From Tropicibacter sp. R16_0 (GTDB taxonomy: Bacteria; Pseudomonadota; Alphaproteobacteria; Rhodobacterales; Rhodobacteraceae), in the NCBI RefSeq assembly GCF_017743935.1, contig NZ_JAGHRE010000004.1:186001-250000 (forward strand): a stretch of DNA of 64,000 nt, given 5' to 3'. This document shows, one piece after another, positions 32,242 through 41,643 of the stretch; the stretch's first letter is position 1; every line of letters begins with the position of its first letter. The notes beneath the pieces are model-generated. The model was not told the DNA's origin. It worked only from the letters and a program-made list of their open reading frames with translations, and ran no database searches. A program made the translations under genes and the position numbers.

Positions 32242-34422
32242 ATGACCCTGAACACATCTCGTCGCGGTTTTCTGAAAGGGGCCGCAGCTGCCTCAGCCGT
32301 TTTGCTTGTCGGCGCACGTCCCGATGGCGCGTTGGCCGCGGGATCTACGCAAGGGGCCAAGTTGAACCCCTTTGTCAAAATCGGCGCCGATGGCACAGTG
32401 ACAGCCATCGTCAAACACTTTGAAAAAGGGCAGGGGCCTGCAACCGGCCTGACGACCCTGATCGCCGAAGAGCTGGGCATCTCGATGGAAGATATTGCCT
32501 ATGAATTCGCGCCCTCTGATCCAGGCACCTACAACAATCTGCTCTTTGGTCCGGTGCAGGGTACGGGTGGGTCGACGGCCTTGGCCAACTCTTACATGCA
32601 GTATCGACAAGCCGGCGCTGCCGCGCGTGAGATGCTGATCCAAGCCGCTGCAAAAGAATGGGGTGTCAAAGCCAATACGCTGGACATTGTGGACGGCCAG
32701 GTCACCGATGGAACCAACCAAGCTCCGCTGGCGCAATTTGTTGCGGCGGCTTCGCAGTTGAGTGTGCCCGAAAACCCAAGGCTCAAGGATCCATCAGAAT
32801 TCCGTTTGATCGGTAATGCCAAGGTGCAGCGCAAGGATACGCCACCCAAAATCAACGGGACGGCAAAATATGCGATGGATCTTTATCTGGACAATCAGAT
32901 GGTCGCGGTCATCCTGCGCAGCCCACGCAAAGGGGCGTTGGTGACCGGGTTCGATGATGCAGACGCCACAGGGATCAAGGGCTACATCCGCTCGGCCGTG
33001 TTGCCGAACAAAGCAGGCGTTGCAGTCTATGCCGAACACACCTGGGCGGCATTTCAGGCGCGCGACGCGTTGAGCGTCGAGTGGGACAATTCGAACGCGG
33101 AAATGCGCAGCTCGGATCAGATCCGCGAGCAATTGATTGCAGCCGTCAACGCGGAGCCGACCTATGTGCTGACCGAAACCTCGGCCGCCAAGGCGCAATC
33201 ATCAATAGATGGCGCTGCCACGGTTCTGGAGGAAACGTTCTATTTCCCACTGCTCGCCCACGCCCCGATGGAGCCGCTGACCTGTACGGTCGAACCAACA
33301 GCAGAGGGTGGCGTGGTTCTGCACGACGGATGCCAATTCCCGACAGTCCCGCATGGAGCATTGTCACAGATCTTGGGTCTGCCGATGGACAAGGTGCAGA
33401 TCAACACGATGTTTGCTGGCGGATCCTTTGGTCGCCGGGCAACGCCGGTTGCGGATTACCAGGTTGAGGCGGCACTGGCTTTTGCCCTTACCGATCGGTC
33501 GCGTCCGGTAAAGCTCGTGTGGTCGCGTGAGGATGACATAACCGGTGGCTTCTATCGTCCGGCCGTCGCTCATCGTGTGCGGGTCGGCCTAAACGCGGAT
33601 GGCGACATCATGGGTTGGGATCACCGGATCGCGGCGCAATCCATCATGAAGGGCACCCCTTTCGAGGCGATGGCTGTTCACAACGGTGTCGATCATACGT
33701 CGGTCGAGGGTGTCACACAGTCGCCCTATGTCATTCCGCAACAACACATCGGACTGACGGATGTTGCGCCTGCAACGACCGTGTTGTGGTGGCGTTCGGT
33801 TGGACACACCCATACTGCCTATGTGATGGAAAGTATGATGGATGCCGCCGCCAAGGCCACTGGCCGCGATTCGGTGGAGTTCCGGCTGTCTTACCTGACC
33901 GGCGACGGGGCCGATCAGACACGCATGGCTGGTGTCCTGAAACTGGCCGCCGAGAAAGGCAACTGGGGCGCAGCACCCGAAGGGCGCGATCAGGGTATCG
34001 CGGTGCACAAGTCGTTCAACTCTTACGTGGCCGAAGTGGTCGAGATTTCGCGGGATGAAGACGACTATGTGAAGGTCGAGAAAGTGACCTGTGCCGTCGA
34101 TTGCGGCGTCGCGGTCAACCCGGATGTGATCAAAGCGCAGATGGAGGGTGGCATTGGCTATGGTATTGGCCACGTCATGCGGGATGAAATCACCCTGACC
34201 GAAGGTGTCGTGGATCAGTCCAATTTCCCCGACTACGAACCCATGAGGATCGGTGACATTGGAGCCATCGACGTCCATATCGTGGCCTCGAATGAGGCGC
34301 CGACCGGAGTGGGCGAGCCCGGCACTCCGCCTTCGGCTCCTGCCTTGGCCAATGCGATCGCAGTCAACGGCCCGCGTGTCACGGCGCTGCCGATGATCAA
34401 CAACGGTGTAGATTTCGTCTAA
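32242..34422 (+). CDS. iorB: Molybdopterin-binding large subunit, isoquinoline 1-oxidoreductase type
   Basis: The 726-residue protein has an N-terminal twin-arginine signal (SRRGFLKGAAAASAVL), so the folded enzyme is exported to the periplasm with its Fe-S partner. Xanthine-dehydrogenase-family molybdopterin motifs are AGGSFGRRATPVADYQVEAAL (MPT contact) and the late GVGEPGTPPSAPALANA with the catalytic Glu. The substrate (aldehyde or N-heterocycle) is not readable from sequence. A bidirectional terminator follows the stop. Confidence 0.88.
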   Translation: MTLNTSRRGFLKGAAAASAVLLVGARPDGALAAGSTQGAKLNPFVKIGADGTVTAIVKHFEKGQGPATGLTTLIAEELGISMEDIAYEFAPSDPGTYNNLLFGPVQGTGGSTALANSYMQYRQAGAAAREMLIQAAAKEWGVKANTLDIVDGQVTDGTNQAPLAQFVAAASQLSVPENPRLKDPSEFRLIGNAKVQRKDTPPKINGTAKYAMDLYLDNQMVAVILRSPRKGALVTGFDDADATGIKGYIRSAVLPNKAGVAVYAEHTWAAFQARDALSVEWDNSNAEMRSSDQIREQLIAAVNAEPTYVLTETSAAKAQSSIDGAATVLEETFYFPLLAHAPMEPLTCTVEPTAEGGVVLHDGCQFPTVPHGALSQILGLPMDKVQINTMFAGGSFGRRATPVADYQVEAALAFALTDRSRPVKLVWSREDDITGGFYRPAVAHRVRVGLNADGDIMGWDHRIAAQSIMKGTPFEAMAVHNGVDHTSVEGVTQSPYVIPQQHIGLTDVAPATTVLWWRSVGHTHTAYVMESMMDAAAKATGRDSVEFRLSYLTGDGADQTRMAGVLKLAAEKGNWGAAPEGRDQGIAVHKSFNSYVAEVVEISRDEDDYVKVEKVTCAVDCGVAVNPDVIKAQMEGGIGYGIGHVMRDEITLTEGVVDQSNFPDYEPMRIGDIGAIDVHIVASNEAPTGVGEPGTPPSAPALANAIAVNGPRVTALPMINNGVDFV

Positions 34423-34425
34423 GTG

Positions 34426-34460
34426 AAAAAAGCGCCCGCCCCGAAATGGGGCGGGCGTTT
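34426..34460. terminator. Bidirectional terminator between molybdoenzyme and cyclase genes
   Basis: A 10-bp perfect stem (CGCCCGCCCC / GGGGCGGGCG, loop 5). On the minus strand it is followed by TTTTTT, and on the plus strand by TTT. It serves the two convergent genes. Confidence 0.85.
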
Positions 34461-34463
34461 GCG

Positions 34464-36008
34464 TTAGGCGGACCGTACTGCGAAACAGGCCACGGGTTGA
34501 GAGACGTTGTGCAACTGAACCTCTCCCAGAGGGTCGCAATCACCACACGCAGTCAGGATATCTTTGCTGACGACAATGCGGTGCCCAACGGTTTTACCAT
34601 AGTCCCCCAGCCGTGCTGCGACATTTGCGGCATGTCCGATCACCGTGAAATCCAACCGCTCGCGTGAGCCGATGTTGCCATAGGTCACGCGCCCGAACGA
34701 CAGCCCAATCGAACAGTCCAAGCTTTCCTCGGGGCATTCGATTTCGGGCACCCTCTGCACAATCTCGTTTGCGCTGTTGAGCGCATTGGTCCGCGCGGCC
34801 ATGTCGTCGTCGCCGGCCGGAAAGACAGCCAGAACCGCATCACCGATGAACTTGAGCACTTCGCCACCGTTTTCGTGCACGATGTCCGAGATCGTCTCGA
34901 AGAACTCATTCAACAGCACGATGTAACGATCCCGACCCAATCGCTCTTCAAGCCGGGTGGAGCCGCGCAGATCGCAGAACATGATCGCTGCATCAATCTC
35001 GTCCCCGTCGCCACGGCGGATATCGCCACCCAGCACCCGCGCGCCCGAGCGTTTGCCTACATAGGTCTCCAGCAAGGATTGCGCGTTTTCACGCTGCATG
35101 AAGACCTCATAGAACCGCGCAATAACAACTGCGCATTCAAAGATCAGCCCAAGGTTGGCGGTGGTGAATCCGTCGGGATGATCGCTGGTGAGTGTCAGAA
35201 CATTGGTGCGCCCGTCCGAGAATGGCAGCGGCATGGCCACGTAATCTGTGGCGCCCTTGGCGCGCAGATCTTCCATGATCGGAAAGCTGTTTTCGGGGTG
35301 GTCGTCGTTCAGCCGCTGGCGCACGCCGCCCAGCCCGTTCGACACATGGCGCAGCGGGCTGTTGGTGAACGCGGGGTGGTCGTGGATTTCATAGGTGGGG
35401 GCAAAGGTCGAAATCTCATCCTCGCCTTTTTCCCAGATGTAGTGTTTGCCTGCGATCAGTGGGTGCAGCGACCAGACCAGTACGCCCAAGCGGGACACGG
35501 CGATGCCTTGTTCGGTCATCTTGTTGGCCAAAGCTCGGGTGAAATCCTGGGGTGTGTCCAATGTCCAGGTTCCACGCAACAGCCAGTCAATCAAGGGGCC
35601 GCTGATATTGCCATCACTGGTCGAGCGCAGGACGTTTTCGCCCAGATCGATGTGGGTGTAGCCTTGCTGGGTGAAGCCGATGTGCCCTTCGATCCCCTCG
35701 CTTTCGGGCAGTGCGTTTTCATAGGCCCAGACAGAATTCGAAAGCCGTTCGCCGTCGATCTGCATGTCCCGATAGGTGGCTGTGCCCTTGAAGGGGCAAA
35801 AGGTCTGCAGGTCGGTCGCATCGCTCAGGTCGACCAGCACATCGTCCTTGGGGAAATAGATCGTGGGTGGCAAGCGCGTTTCGTACATGACCTTGGCCCG
35901 CTCACTGGAGGCCAATTTCGTACCATTGCGAAACACCTCCACCCGGCCTGCAAGCGGTTCAATATCGATGGAATACCCCTGGACCTGCGGGGACGTGTGG
36001 ACGTTCAT
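34464..36008 (-). CDS. DUF427 - class III adenylate/guanylate cyclase fusion
   Basis: The protein has 514 residues. Residues 1-110 match DUF427 (GRVEVFRNGTKLASSERAKVMYE, PPTIYFPKDDV, CPFKGTATYRD). Residues 120-310 resemble the sensory region found in soluble alphaproteobacterial cyclases. Residues 335-505 form a class III cyclase catalytic domain with both metal aspartates (MFCDLRGSTRLEE and KFIGDAVLAVFP) and GLSFGRVTYGNIGS. No membrane helix is seen, so it is cytosolic. The N-terminal DUF427 fusion is unusual. A second, membrane-anchored cyclase lies at 40254. Confidence 0.88.
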   Translation of the reverse strand: MNVHTSPQVQGYSIDIEPLAGRVEVFRNGTKLASSERAKVMYETRLPPTIYFPKDDVLVDLSDATDLQTFCPFKGTATYRDMQIDGERLSNSVWAYENALPESEGIEGHIGFTQQGYTHIDLGENVLRSTSDGNISGPLIDWLLRGTWTLDTPQDFTRALANKMTEQGIAVSRLGVLVWSLHPLIAGKHYIWEKGEDEISTFAPTYEIHDHPAFTNSPLRHVSNGLGGVRQRLNDDHPENSFPIMEDLRAKGATDYVAMPLPFSDGRTNVLTLTSDHPDGFTTANLGLIFECAVVIARFYEVFMQRENAQSLLETYVGKRSGARVLGGDIRRGDGDEIDAAIMFCDLRGSTRLEERLGRDRYIVLLNEFFETISDIVHENGGEVLKFIGDAVLAVFPAGDDDMAARTNALNSANEIVQRVPEIECPEESLDCSIGLSFGRVTYGNIGSRERLDFTVIGHAANVAARLGDYGKTVGHRIVVSKDILTACGDCDPLGEVQLHNVSQPVACFAVRSA

Positions 36009-36156
36009 TGGACGACAAGCCTCCGTCTATCTTGCGCAGATGCCTATAAGGATGGGGGGTAAGGCGGCGTATTCCAAGAGGGGCGCGCAAATTTGGCCAA
36101 TTGGCTTACCCGGTTTCAGGTGGCATTCTGGAACGAGGTAATGAGAGGTCGAAACG

Positions 36157-36420
36157 GTGCGTGTCTGTTTGGTTATTCTGGTTTTCTGTGCTGTTCCTGC
36201 CTGGGGGCAGGGGCAAAAACCATTGACGCGGGACGAATGCATCTGCGTGGCCGCCTGTGCGTTTCAAGGAAAACCGATCAACCCTCCGGGGGCGGCGCAA
36301 TGCCCGCCGATTCATGATGAGTTGATCTATGACAACATGGCGAAATGCGCTTGTAGCGCCCCAACGCAATCGACACGGCAAACAAACCAAGATCAGCAAC
36401 GCACATCCCCGAACCACTGA
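36157..36420 (+). CDS. Small secreted cysteine-rich protein
   Basis: The 87-residue protein has a signal peptide (VCLVILVFCAVPAWG) and a mature part with six cysteines (CICVAAC, CPP, CAC), which suggests periplasmic disulfides or metal binding. The start is GTG at 36157, preceded by GAGAGG at 7 bp. It is not a family I recognise. It ends 34 bp before repeat copy A and converges on the winged-helix membrane protein gene. Confidence 0.6.
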   Translation: MRVCLVILVFCAVPAWGQGQKPLTRDECICVAACAFQGKPINPPGAAQCPPIHDELIYDNMAKCACSAPTQSTRQTNQDQQRTSPNH

Positions 36421-36453
36421 GCCTTGGTAAGGTTTGCGCCGGTTGGCGGGGGC

Positions 36454-36503
36454 GCTCCCGCCCGTCGTCGATGTTTCTGACGAAACACCTCCTCCCGTTG
36501 GAC
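36454..36503 (+). repeat. Dispersed hairpin element, copy A
   Basis: Begins GCTCCCGCCCGTCGTCG and ends CTCCTCCCGTTGGA, with hairpin arms TGTTTC/GAAACA (36472-36487) in between. It lies between convergent genes. Compared with other copies the arms are different sequence but still pair. Confidence 0.75.
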
Positions 36504-36565
36504 AGAAAGAAATCGTGCGCCTCGCTGCGCTCGGCAGTTGGCGCGTGATGCAAGGGCCCATGCGG

Positions 36566-37267
36566 TCAAACCATCTGGATCACGTCCTTTTCGATGGCCA
36601 GCATATAGCCGCGCCGGGCGATGTTTTTGACCAGCAACTCGCTCACCATCTGATTGCCCAGTGTGTCGCGTAGCCGCTTGATCCGGGTCGCGCCTGCGGC
36701 CTCTTCACAGTCGGAGGCGTCCTTGCCTGAGATCATCGCCTCGATCTGAGACCCTGAGAGCACGTCGTCGTCCATGCGGGCCTCGGCCAAGACGGAGAGT
36801 GTTTCGATCGCGGCCGGGGTCAGTTTGAAATCCATGTTGTTGAGGTAGACGGTGTTCTCTTCGCGGCTGATCAGCAACGACGTGACCTGAATGCCAGATC
36901 GCTCGATCTGGGCCATGCGGCGGTTCATGGTGACCAACATCACCAGAAACGCCAGGGCTGCGATCATCATCGCGCTGGCGAAGACCAGCAGTACGAAAAT
37001 TACCATGCGATAACTGGTCAGCGTGTCTGCAAAGGCCGTACCGGATTGCGCCAGGATCTCGAGCAGCTTGATTTCGGCTTGGGTGGTTAGGTCGTTGTTG
37101 ATGAACACCTGCTCGACCCGCGCGTTGAACGCGTTGGCGTCGGGCAGGGTCAGGATCAAAAAGACAGCTGCTGTCGCAAGGATGACGACGATGGCGGCAA
37201 TCCCGAACCCGACAAGCCGTGTGCCGGACCGACGCGTGTCAGAAACGGAGATAGTAGGGTCCGGCAT
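36566..37267 (-). CDS. Two-helix membrane protein with C-terminal winged-helix domain
   Basis: The 233-residue protein has helix 1 at about 20-40 (VGFGIAAIVVILATAAVFLI), a 45-residue loop, helix 2 at about 88-112, then a cytosolic C-terminal part. Residues 145-230 resemble the OmpR/PhoB DNA-binding winged helix (FKLTPAAIETLSVLAEAR, TRIKRLRDTLGN, and RRGYMLAIE at the wing). This is a membrane-tethered one-component regulator layout, with the DNA-binding domain at the C-terminus instead of the ToxR N-terminus. The ATG follows GGAAAGG and overlaps the upstream secreted-protein gene by 29 bp. Confidence 0.72.
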   Translation of the reverse strand: MPDPTISVSDTRRSGTRLVGFGIAAIVVILATAAVFLILTLPDANAFNARVEQVFINNDLTTQAEIKLLEILAQSGTAFADTLTSYRMVIFVLLVFASAMMIAALAFLVMLVTMNRRMAQIERSGIQVTSLLISREENTVYLNNMDFKLTPAAIETLSVLAEARMDDDVLSGSQIEAMISGKDASDCEEAAGATRIKRLRDTLGNQMVSELLVKNIARRGYMLAIEKDVIQMV

Positions 37268-37526
37268 CCGCTTTCCTTTCCTGCAGGCCCTCGGGGCCGA
37301 AAACCGAGATGACGTTCAGCAGGGTCCAACCCGCCGCTTGCAGCCGTGCGGAAACTTCGGCGTTAGCCTGTCCCGCGGAACAGGACGTGACCTGGATCAC
37401 GCCATAGTGCAGACGCAAAGGGCTGTCCTGTTTGGCCTTGTAGTCGGCATAGCATTCAGCCGCGGCAAGGCCCGGAGAGGCCGCAATCAGGGTGGCCAGT
37501 CCTACGATTTTCAAGATCTGTTTCAT
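37239..37526 (-). CDS. Small secreted protein, operon partner of the winged-helix membrane protein
   Basis: The 95-residue protein starts at the ATG at 37526 with a signal peptide (MKQILKIVGLATLIAASPG) ending near LAAA. Two cysteines (AECYADY and VTSCSAG) could pair in the periplasm. ECYADYKAKQDSPLRLHYG and SARLQAAGWTLL are distinctive but not from a family I recognise. It overlaps the following membrane-regulator gene by 29 bp, so the two are co-translated. A sensor or ligand role is possible but not shown. An in-frame ATG also exists 18 bp upstream. Confidence 0.65.
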   Translation of the reverse strand: MKQILKIVGLATLIAASPGLAAAECYADYKAKQDSPLRLHYGVIQVTSCSAGQANAEVSARLQAAGWTLLNVISVFGPEGLQERKADAGPYYLRF

Positions 37527-37554
37527 GCCCCATATCCTGCGCATTCAGGCCCGG

Positions 37555-37600
37555 TTATTCAATAACAACAGGGCTTTGAGGGACCAGTTATTCGATAACA
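37555..37600. promoter_or_regulatory. Two palindromes in the divergent promoter at 37.5 kb
   Basis: GTTATT-C-AATAAC (37555-37567) and GTTAT-TCG-ATAAC (37588-37600) lie 33 bp apart centre to centre, about three helical turns. They sit between the minus-strand secreted/membrane-regulator operon and the plus-strand secreted protein at 37702. Confidence 0.55.
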
Positions 37601-37701
37601 AGCCAGCGATATTGCCTGTCTGAGCGATCAGCGCCCAGTGTCGGGGCATCCAAGTCGCCCAACCTTGTGGGCTACCTCAAGACCTCGAAAGGAAATCACC
37701 T

Positions 37702-38154
37702 ATGCATCGCAAGTTCATCGCACTTATCGTTGCCACCGCCATTGCAATCACCGGTTTGTCTGCCGCCCCTGCCCGGGCGGGTGATGCAGAAAAGATCCTG
37801 GGTGGATTGGCGGCCATCGCACTGTTTGGCGCCGCCGTGCACCATTACGACAAAAAGAAAAAGCGCGAGCAGGTGGCGCGCCAGCACAACCATTATCAGC
37901 CGGTCACTCCGCGTCCCCTGCCGCCCCGTATCTCGCGGTATGACCTGCCATCGCAATGTCTGAAACAGATGCGCGGCTATCCCGGCAACCAGCCATTGCT
38001 GAAACCCAACTGCCTGCAGAAGCATTATCGCCATGCAAACAGCCTGCCGCAGATGTGCCGCATCTCGTTCTGGAACGGCAAGCGCAACAAACAAGCCTAT
38101 GAGCCGCGCTGCTTGCGCCAACAGGGTTACCGCGTGGTGCACAATCAGTACTGA
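37702..38154 (+). CDS. Secreted hypothetical protein
   Basis: The 150-residue protein has a signal peptide cut after AAPARA. A hydrophobic stretch (ILGGLAAIALFGAAVHHY) follows, so it may be membrane-attached. A basic region KKKKREQVARQHNHY then leads to a Cys-containing C-terminal domain with five cysteines (PSQCLKQM, PNCLQKHY, MCRISFW, PRCLRQQGY). The ATG follows GAAAGGA. A terminator is present 40 bp after the stop. It is divergent from the winged-helix operon. No recognised function. Confidence 0.7.
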   Translation: MHRKFIALIVATAIAITGLSAAPARAGDAEKILGGLAAIALFGAAVHHYDKKKKREQVARQHNHYQPVTPRPLPPRISRYDLPSQCLKQMRGYPGNQPLLKPNCLQKHYRHANSLPQMCRISFWNGKRNKQAYEPRCLRQQGYRVVHNQY

Positions 38155-38194
38155 ACCCAAGTCGAGCAGGGAGAGCGTCGGGAAACGACGCCAG

Positions 38195-38226
38195 GGGGGA
38201 GAGAGGGCAACCTCTCTCCCCCTTTT
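38195..38226 (+). terminator. Terminator before rnhB
   Basis: A 12-bp perfect stem (GGGGGAGAGAGG / CCTCTCTCCCCC, loop GCAA) followed by TTTT. It ends the secreted-protein transcript; rnhB begins only 40 bp later, so its promoter must overlap or follow the hairpin. Confidence 0.85.
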
Positions 38227-38265
38227 GTCTTGCGTTTGCGGCATGGACAGGCTTTGCCAGTGCTC

Positions 38266-38883
38266 ATGATACAGCCAGATTATGAGATGGAGCGGGCGCT
38301 GCATGCCCAGGGGTTTTTGCGGATTGCAGGGGTGGACGAGGTCGGGCGCGGCCCGCTGGCCGGGCCGGTCACTGCGGCGGCGGTGATCCTGAACCCAAAT
38401 GATATTCCTGAAGGTCTGAATGACTCCAAAAAGCTGACGGCGAAGAAACGCGAGGCTTTAGAGACAGCCATCCATGCACAGGCCGAGGTGTCCATCGCCC
38501 ATGCCACGGTGGAAGAAATTGATCGAATCAACATCCTCAAAGCTTCGCATCTGGCGATGGAGCGGGCGGTGGCGGGGCTGAATCCGCCCCCAGACTATCT
38601 GCTGATTGATGGAAATCTGATTCCCCAGGGCCTGCGGACTCGATCCGAGGCTGTGGTCAAGGGCGACGGTCGGTCCGTGTCCATCGCGGCGGCCTCAATT
38701 GTGGCCAAAATATGTCGAGATCGTGTCATGGTGGATTTGGCGCAACAGCATCCCGGTTATGGGTGGGAAACAAACGCGGGATATCCGTCGAAAAAACACC
38801 GCGAGGCGCTTCTAAACCTTGGCGTGACCCCACATCATAGACGTTCGTTCAAACCGGTGCACAATATCTTGTATCAAGAGTAA
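38266..38883 (+). CDS. rnhB: Ribonuclease HII
   Basis: The 205-residue enzyme cleaves RNA in RNA-DNA hybrids and single ribonucleotides in DNA. The catalytic acidic residues are visible in IAGVDEVGRGPLAGPV (Asp-Glu), LLIDGN and the later Asp in RDRVMVDLA. KGDGRSVSIAAASIVAK and YGWETNAGYPSKKH are typical. ATG at 38266 is preferred to an upstream TTG; another ATG is at 38287. ccrM follows after 107 bp with its own promoter. Confidence 0.93.
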   Translation: MIQPDYEMERALHAQGFLRIAGVDEVGRGPLAGPVTAAAVILNPNDIPEGLNDSKKLTAKKREALETAIHAQAEVSIAHATVEEIDRINILKASHLAMERAVAGLNPPPDYLLIDGNLIPQGLRTRSEAVVKGDGRSVSIAAASIVAKICRDRVMVDLAQQHPGYGWETNAGYPSKKHREALLNLGVTPHHRRSFKPVHNILYQE

Positions 38884-38896
38884 ATCGCAAACCCCT

Positions 38897-38940
38897 GATT
38901 CAAAAAAGAAATTGACCCGGAATCCGGTTTGACTCATCTT
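38897..38940 (+). promoter_or_regulatory. ccrM promoter region with three GANTC sites
   Basis: GATTC (38897), GAATC (38920) and GACTC (38931) occur within 39 bp, 56-90 bp before the ccrM start. A possible -35 TTGACC (38912-38917) with a 17-bp spacer would place -10 at 38935 (CATCTT), with two of the sites in or beside it. These are substrates of the encoded methylase, suggesting methylation-sensitive autoregulation. The TTAAC at 38945 is only a partial CtrA match. Confidence 0.6.
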
Positions 38941-38948
38941 TAGGTTAA

Positions 38949-40094
<1,146 letters not shown>

Positions 40095-40155
40095 TCCTAC
40101 AACAGACTAAGAATACCGCCGGTGCCTGTGGCCTGACACATGGCACTACACCTTG

Positions 40156-40186
40156 CCCCGCCGATCTCGGCGGGGTTTTTTCTTTT
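40156..40186 (+). terminator. Terminator after ccrM
   Basis: CCCCGCCGA / TCGGCGGGG stem with a 2-base loop, followed by TTTTTTCTTTTT. Strong intrinsic terminator. Confidence 0.9.
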
Positions 40187-40253
40187 TGTCGCAGGGGGTT
40201 TCGGGCGTTAGGTTAGCTCCCTATCTCTGTCCCGGACACGAGGGAAACATGTC

Positions 40254-41636
40254 ATGACCGAAACCGCCGCCCCGTCACCGCGCCGCGAAAGGTTTTTCTT
40301 CACCCAGCCAGATGTTCCCGAAGAGGTGAACGAATACACGCAAGCGGTTCTGGAAAACCACAAACGCGAAGGGCTGGAGCTGGCCGTGCGGGCCCGCTGG
40401 ATCGCGATGGCGATCATTGCGGTGTTCCTGGTTTTCATAAATCCAGCTTGGGAGGTGGTTTATTATCACTTCATCCTTGCCCTGGTGGCGCTGAATGGGT
40501 GGTTCATCCGCCGTGCAGGTCGGGTTGGGCAGTCGAGCCTTGAGCTGTTTTTGTTGTTCATGGACCTGCTGATCATGACGTTGGGAATGCTGATACCGAA
40601 CCCTTTCAGCGATGATGTGCGCCCTTTGGCGATGCAGTATGAGTTTGGCTATTTTCAGTACTTTTTCCTGATCCTTGCCGGTGGCACGCTGGCTTATTCC
40701 TGGCGCACGGTGATCGCGATCGGAACGTGGACGGCCGGAATGTGGACGGTGGGCTGGATTGCGCTTTGGTGGTTTGCCACGCCTATTCCGGGGCTGACGG
40801 ACCAAGTGAAACAGGCCTTTGCAGGATATCCGGATGTTGCTGAATTCATGAACCCCGACAGCGTGATGCCCAGCCTTCGTATTCAAGAGGCGGTGGTGTT
40901 CATGATCGTGGCGGTGACATTGGCGTTCTCGGTCCGGCGCTTCAATCGGCTGTTATTGAGCAATGCAAGTCTGGAGCGCGAGAGAGCGAACTTGTCGCGG
41001 TACTTCTCGCCCAACGTGGTGGACCAGCTGAGCCAAAACGACGAGCCGCTCAAGCAGGTGCGCAATGAAAACATCGCGGTTCTCTTCATTGATATCGTGG
41101 GCTTTACCAAGTTTGCCGCCGACCGCGACCCCTATTCGGTGATTGAGCTGCTGCGCGGGTTTCACTCGCGGATGGAGGCCGAAGTTTTCCGCCACAATGG
41201 TACGCTCGACAAATACCTGGGCGACGGTTTGATGGCGACATTTGGCACCCCGATATCCGGGGAGCGAGATGCCTCTAACGCGATGGCCTGTGCCCGATCG
41301 ATGGTGCAGGTGCTGGAACAGTGGAACGCGGAGCGCAAACGCGCAGGTGAGCCGGAAATCCAGGCCGGGATCGGCGTGCACTATGGGCCCGCCCTTTTGG
41401 GTGACATAGGGGCAAACCGGCTGGAGTATGCGGTGATCGGCAATGCGGTAAACGTGGCGGCCAAGCTTGAAGGTCTGACCCGCGACTTTGGCGTCAAGCT
41501 GGTGGTCAGCAGCGATCTGCGGGATCAAGTCATCCGCGAGCACATCGCCGGGTTGGAGTGTCTGGAAGGGTTGGAGCTGCACTCGGACCAAGGGGTGCGC
41601 GGTGTGGACGGCCGTATGGATGTCTGGACCCTGTGA
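40254..41636 (+). CDS. Membrane-anchored class III adenylate/guanylate cyclase
   Basis: The 460-residue protein has a short cytosolic N-terminus (1-45), then about six membrane helices (50-240), a linker helix and a catalytic domain (about 270-450). The domain holds both metal aspartates (VLFIDIVGFTKFAAD and DKYLGDGLMATFG) and YAVIGNAVNVAAKLE. A membrane region like this may sense membrane state or a lipid, but no known sensor domain is seen. Its product feeds second-messenger signalling, along with the DUF427-cyclase at 34464. Repeat copy B follows. Confidence 0.9.
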   Translation: MTETAAPSPRRERFFFTQPDVPEEVNEYTQAVLENHKREGLELAVRARWIAMAIIAVFLVFINPAWEVVYYHFILALVALNGWFIRRAGRVGQSSLELFLLFMDLLIMTLGMLIPNPFSDDVRPLAMQYEFGYFQYFFLILAGGTLAYSWRTVIAIGTWTAGMWTVGWIALWWFATPIPGLTDQVKQAFAGYPDVAEFMNPDSVMPSLRIQEAVVFMIVAVTLAFSVRRFNRLLLSNASLERERANLSRYFSPNVVDQLSQNDEPLKQVRNENIAVLFIDIVGFTKFAADRDPYSVIELLRGFHSRMEAEVFRHNGTLDKYLGDGLMATFGTPISGERDASNAMACARSMVQVLEQWNAERKRAGEPEIQAGIGVHYGPALLGDIGANRLEYAVIGNAVNVAAKLEGLTRDFGVKLVVSSDLRDQVIREHIAGLECLEGLELHSDQGVRGVDGRMDVWTL

Positions 41637-41643
41637 CGGGGCT

